In this document: positions 63,235 to 64,000 of the stretch, in pieces | Position numbering within the stretch: position 1 is the first letter of the stretch | Layout of the letters: every line of letters starts with the position of its first letter | Assembly (NCBI GenBank): GCA_022511125.1 | Contig: JAFLSD010000002.1 | Coordinates: forward strand, 1-64,000 | Direction of reading: 5' to 3' | Length of the DNA: 64,000 nt | From: Paramuribaculum sp. | Lineage (GTDB): Bacteria; Bacteroidota; Bacteroidia; Bacteroidales; Muribaculaceae | Notes under the pieces: generated by a model | Told to the model about the DNA's origin: nothing | Databases searched by the model: none | What the model saw: only the letters and a program-made list of their open reading frames with translations | Translations under genes and position numbers: made by a program

Positions 63235-64000
63235 ATGATACTTGTTTTCGGTGGCACGACTGAAGGACGAATCGCGGCTGAGACTTTGGAGCGCGCGGGG
63301 AAACCGTTTTTCTACTCCACGAAAGACGGCGTTCAGGAAATCAAAGCTCAAAATGCCTTCTGTGTTTCCGGAGCGATGGACGCAGACAAAATAAGAGACT
63401 TCGTAAGTGACCAAAATATCCGTCTGATAGTCGATGCTGCTCATCCCTTTGCAGTTAGACTCCATTCTAATATTGCCGATGTATGCCGCTCATTGGGAAT
63501 TGACTGCATACGGTTTTCGAGGAGAACGCTTGAGCCTCGACGAGGAGCCGTCTACTGCGAATCGTTTGCCGATGCCCTAAACAGGATTCACCTTTCGGGA
63601 GCGAAGATTCTGCTTGCTTTGACAGGCGTGCAGACTATTCCACAATTTAAAGACTTAATGAGGGAATGTAAAGTCATTTTTCGTGTTCTCGACAGAAAAG
63701 AATCCATAGATAAGGCTTTGGCTGAAGGAGTTAAGGCAGAACATCTGATTTTTTATGACGAAAATGATCCCGGCGCGGAAAAAGCGTTGGATATGTTCCA
63801 TCCCGATGCGATCATAACAAAGGAGAGCGGCCACAGCGGAGGTTTGGAAGAGAAATTAAAAGTGGCCGCAGAGCGCGAAATACCGATCTATGTAGTGCGG
63901 ATGCCCCGCCTGGAGGAAGCGACCGAAGAAGTTTTCGGCGCTTATGGCTTGCGGATGGCCGTAGAACGTCTTTTGCCGGGGTTTTTCGATTTGCGGATAG
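63235..64000 (+). CDS. cobK: Precorrin-6A reductase (CobK/CbiJ), 3' end beyond the window
   Basis: Open to the window edge, 255 residues visible. NAD(P)-binding start MILVFGGTTEGRIAAETLER, then IVDAAHPFAVRLH and the conserved TKESGHSGGLEEK. It reduces (cobalt-)precorrin-6A in cobalamin synthesis. Normal CobK ends at about this length, but the frame continues (LLPGFFDLRI); in Bacteroidales it is often fused to CbiD or followed by other cobalamin genes, so a fusion is possible. No cobalamin riboswitch is seen upstream. Confidence 0.9.
   Translation, partial: MILVFGGTTEGRIAAETLERAGKPFFYSTKDGVQEIKAQNAFCVSGAMDADKIRDFVSDQNIRLIVDAAHPFAVRLHSNIADVCRSLGIDCIRFSRRTLEPRRGAVYCESFADALNRIHLSGAKILLALTGVQTIPQFKDLMRECKVIFRVLDRKESIDKALAEGVKAEHLIFYDENDPGAEKALDMFHPDAIITKESGHSGGLEEKLKVAAEREIPIYVVRMPRLEEATEEVFGAYGLRMAVERLLPGFFDLRI

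Overview
This window looks like chromosomal DNA from a Bacteroidales bacterium, most likely Muribaculaceae-like (the family is an inference). Most recognisable promoters carry the Bacteroidota -7 element TAnnTTTG, often with a TTG/TTTG box about 20 bp upstream. There is a SusC/SusD pair, a TolC/adaptor/RND operon followed by a PG0541-type protein, many Cys-anchored lipoproteins, a BspA-like LRR/Ig surface protein and a prfB gene with the classic +1 programmed frameshift. No rRNA, CRISPR array, phage or conjugative module is visible.

Layout. 1-1.9 kb is a mobile/repeat zone: the 5' end of an IS4-type transposase gene, a REP-associated tyrosine transposase (RAYT) between inverted REP-like hairpins, a decaying REP array, and the relic 3' end of a lost FGE-like gene. 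1.9-3.6 kb holds two co-directional exported proteins with a shared CsgG/LpoB-like domain, one fused to an FGE-like domain. 3.65-3.95 kb has a long rod-like structured RNA with its own promoter and terminator (6S-like candidate). 4.1-6.1 kb is groES-groEL behind a near-perfect sigma-54 promoter. 6.2-8.0 kb is prfB-plsC. Then come an MFS carrier, rarA, a small membrane protein/PstS-like/TPR operon, an ECF sigma factor, cdsA-purM-mltF, a YgbA-type protein, an alpha/beta hydrolase, a radical SAM enzyme, tRNA-Ser(GCU) and a second MFS carrier.

23.4-24.0 kb has no gene but contains a compact sRNA-like unit. 24.0-33.0 kb is a long co-directional run: bifunctional RelA/SpoT, 7TM-HD (PgpH-like) phosphodiesterase, a DUF4919-like exported protein, an RsmI-like methyltransferase, a YycJ-like MBL hydrolase, a C69 dipeptidase and cytidine deaminase. 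34.2-40.2 kb is the RND efflux operon. 40.2-46.2 kb is mixed housekeeping (DUF418, tRNA-Pro(CGG), ilvE, HD hydrolase, GNAT, ApbE, DJ-1). 46.3-55.8 kb holds the BspA/Big_2 protein, topA, an RluA-type synthase, a DUF486 protein, a CotH-family protein and an orphan efflux adaptor. 56-61.4 kb is a susC-susD pair with no adjacent glycoside hydrolase. The window ends with a PagL-like protein and a lipoprotein on the minus strand and the start of a precorrin-6A reductase gene on the plus strand.

The most notable items are the RAYT/REP arrangement with its promoter embedded in a REP hairpin, the FGE relic duplication beside it, the rod-like RNA, the sigma-54 promoter of groESL, and the small RNA unit upstream of relA/spoT. 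No wholly new multi-gene system is demonstrated; the tandem CsgG-like/FGE-like gene pair is the nearest candidate. All calls come from reading the sequence; no database search was run.
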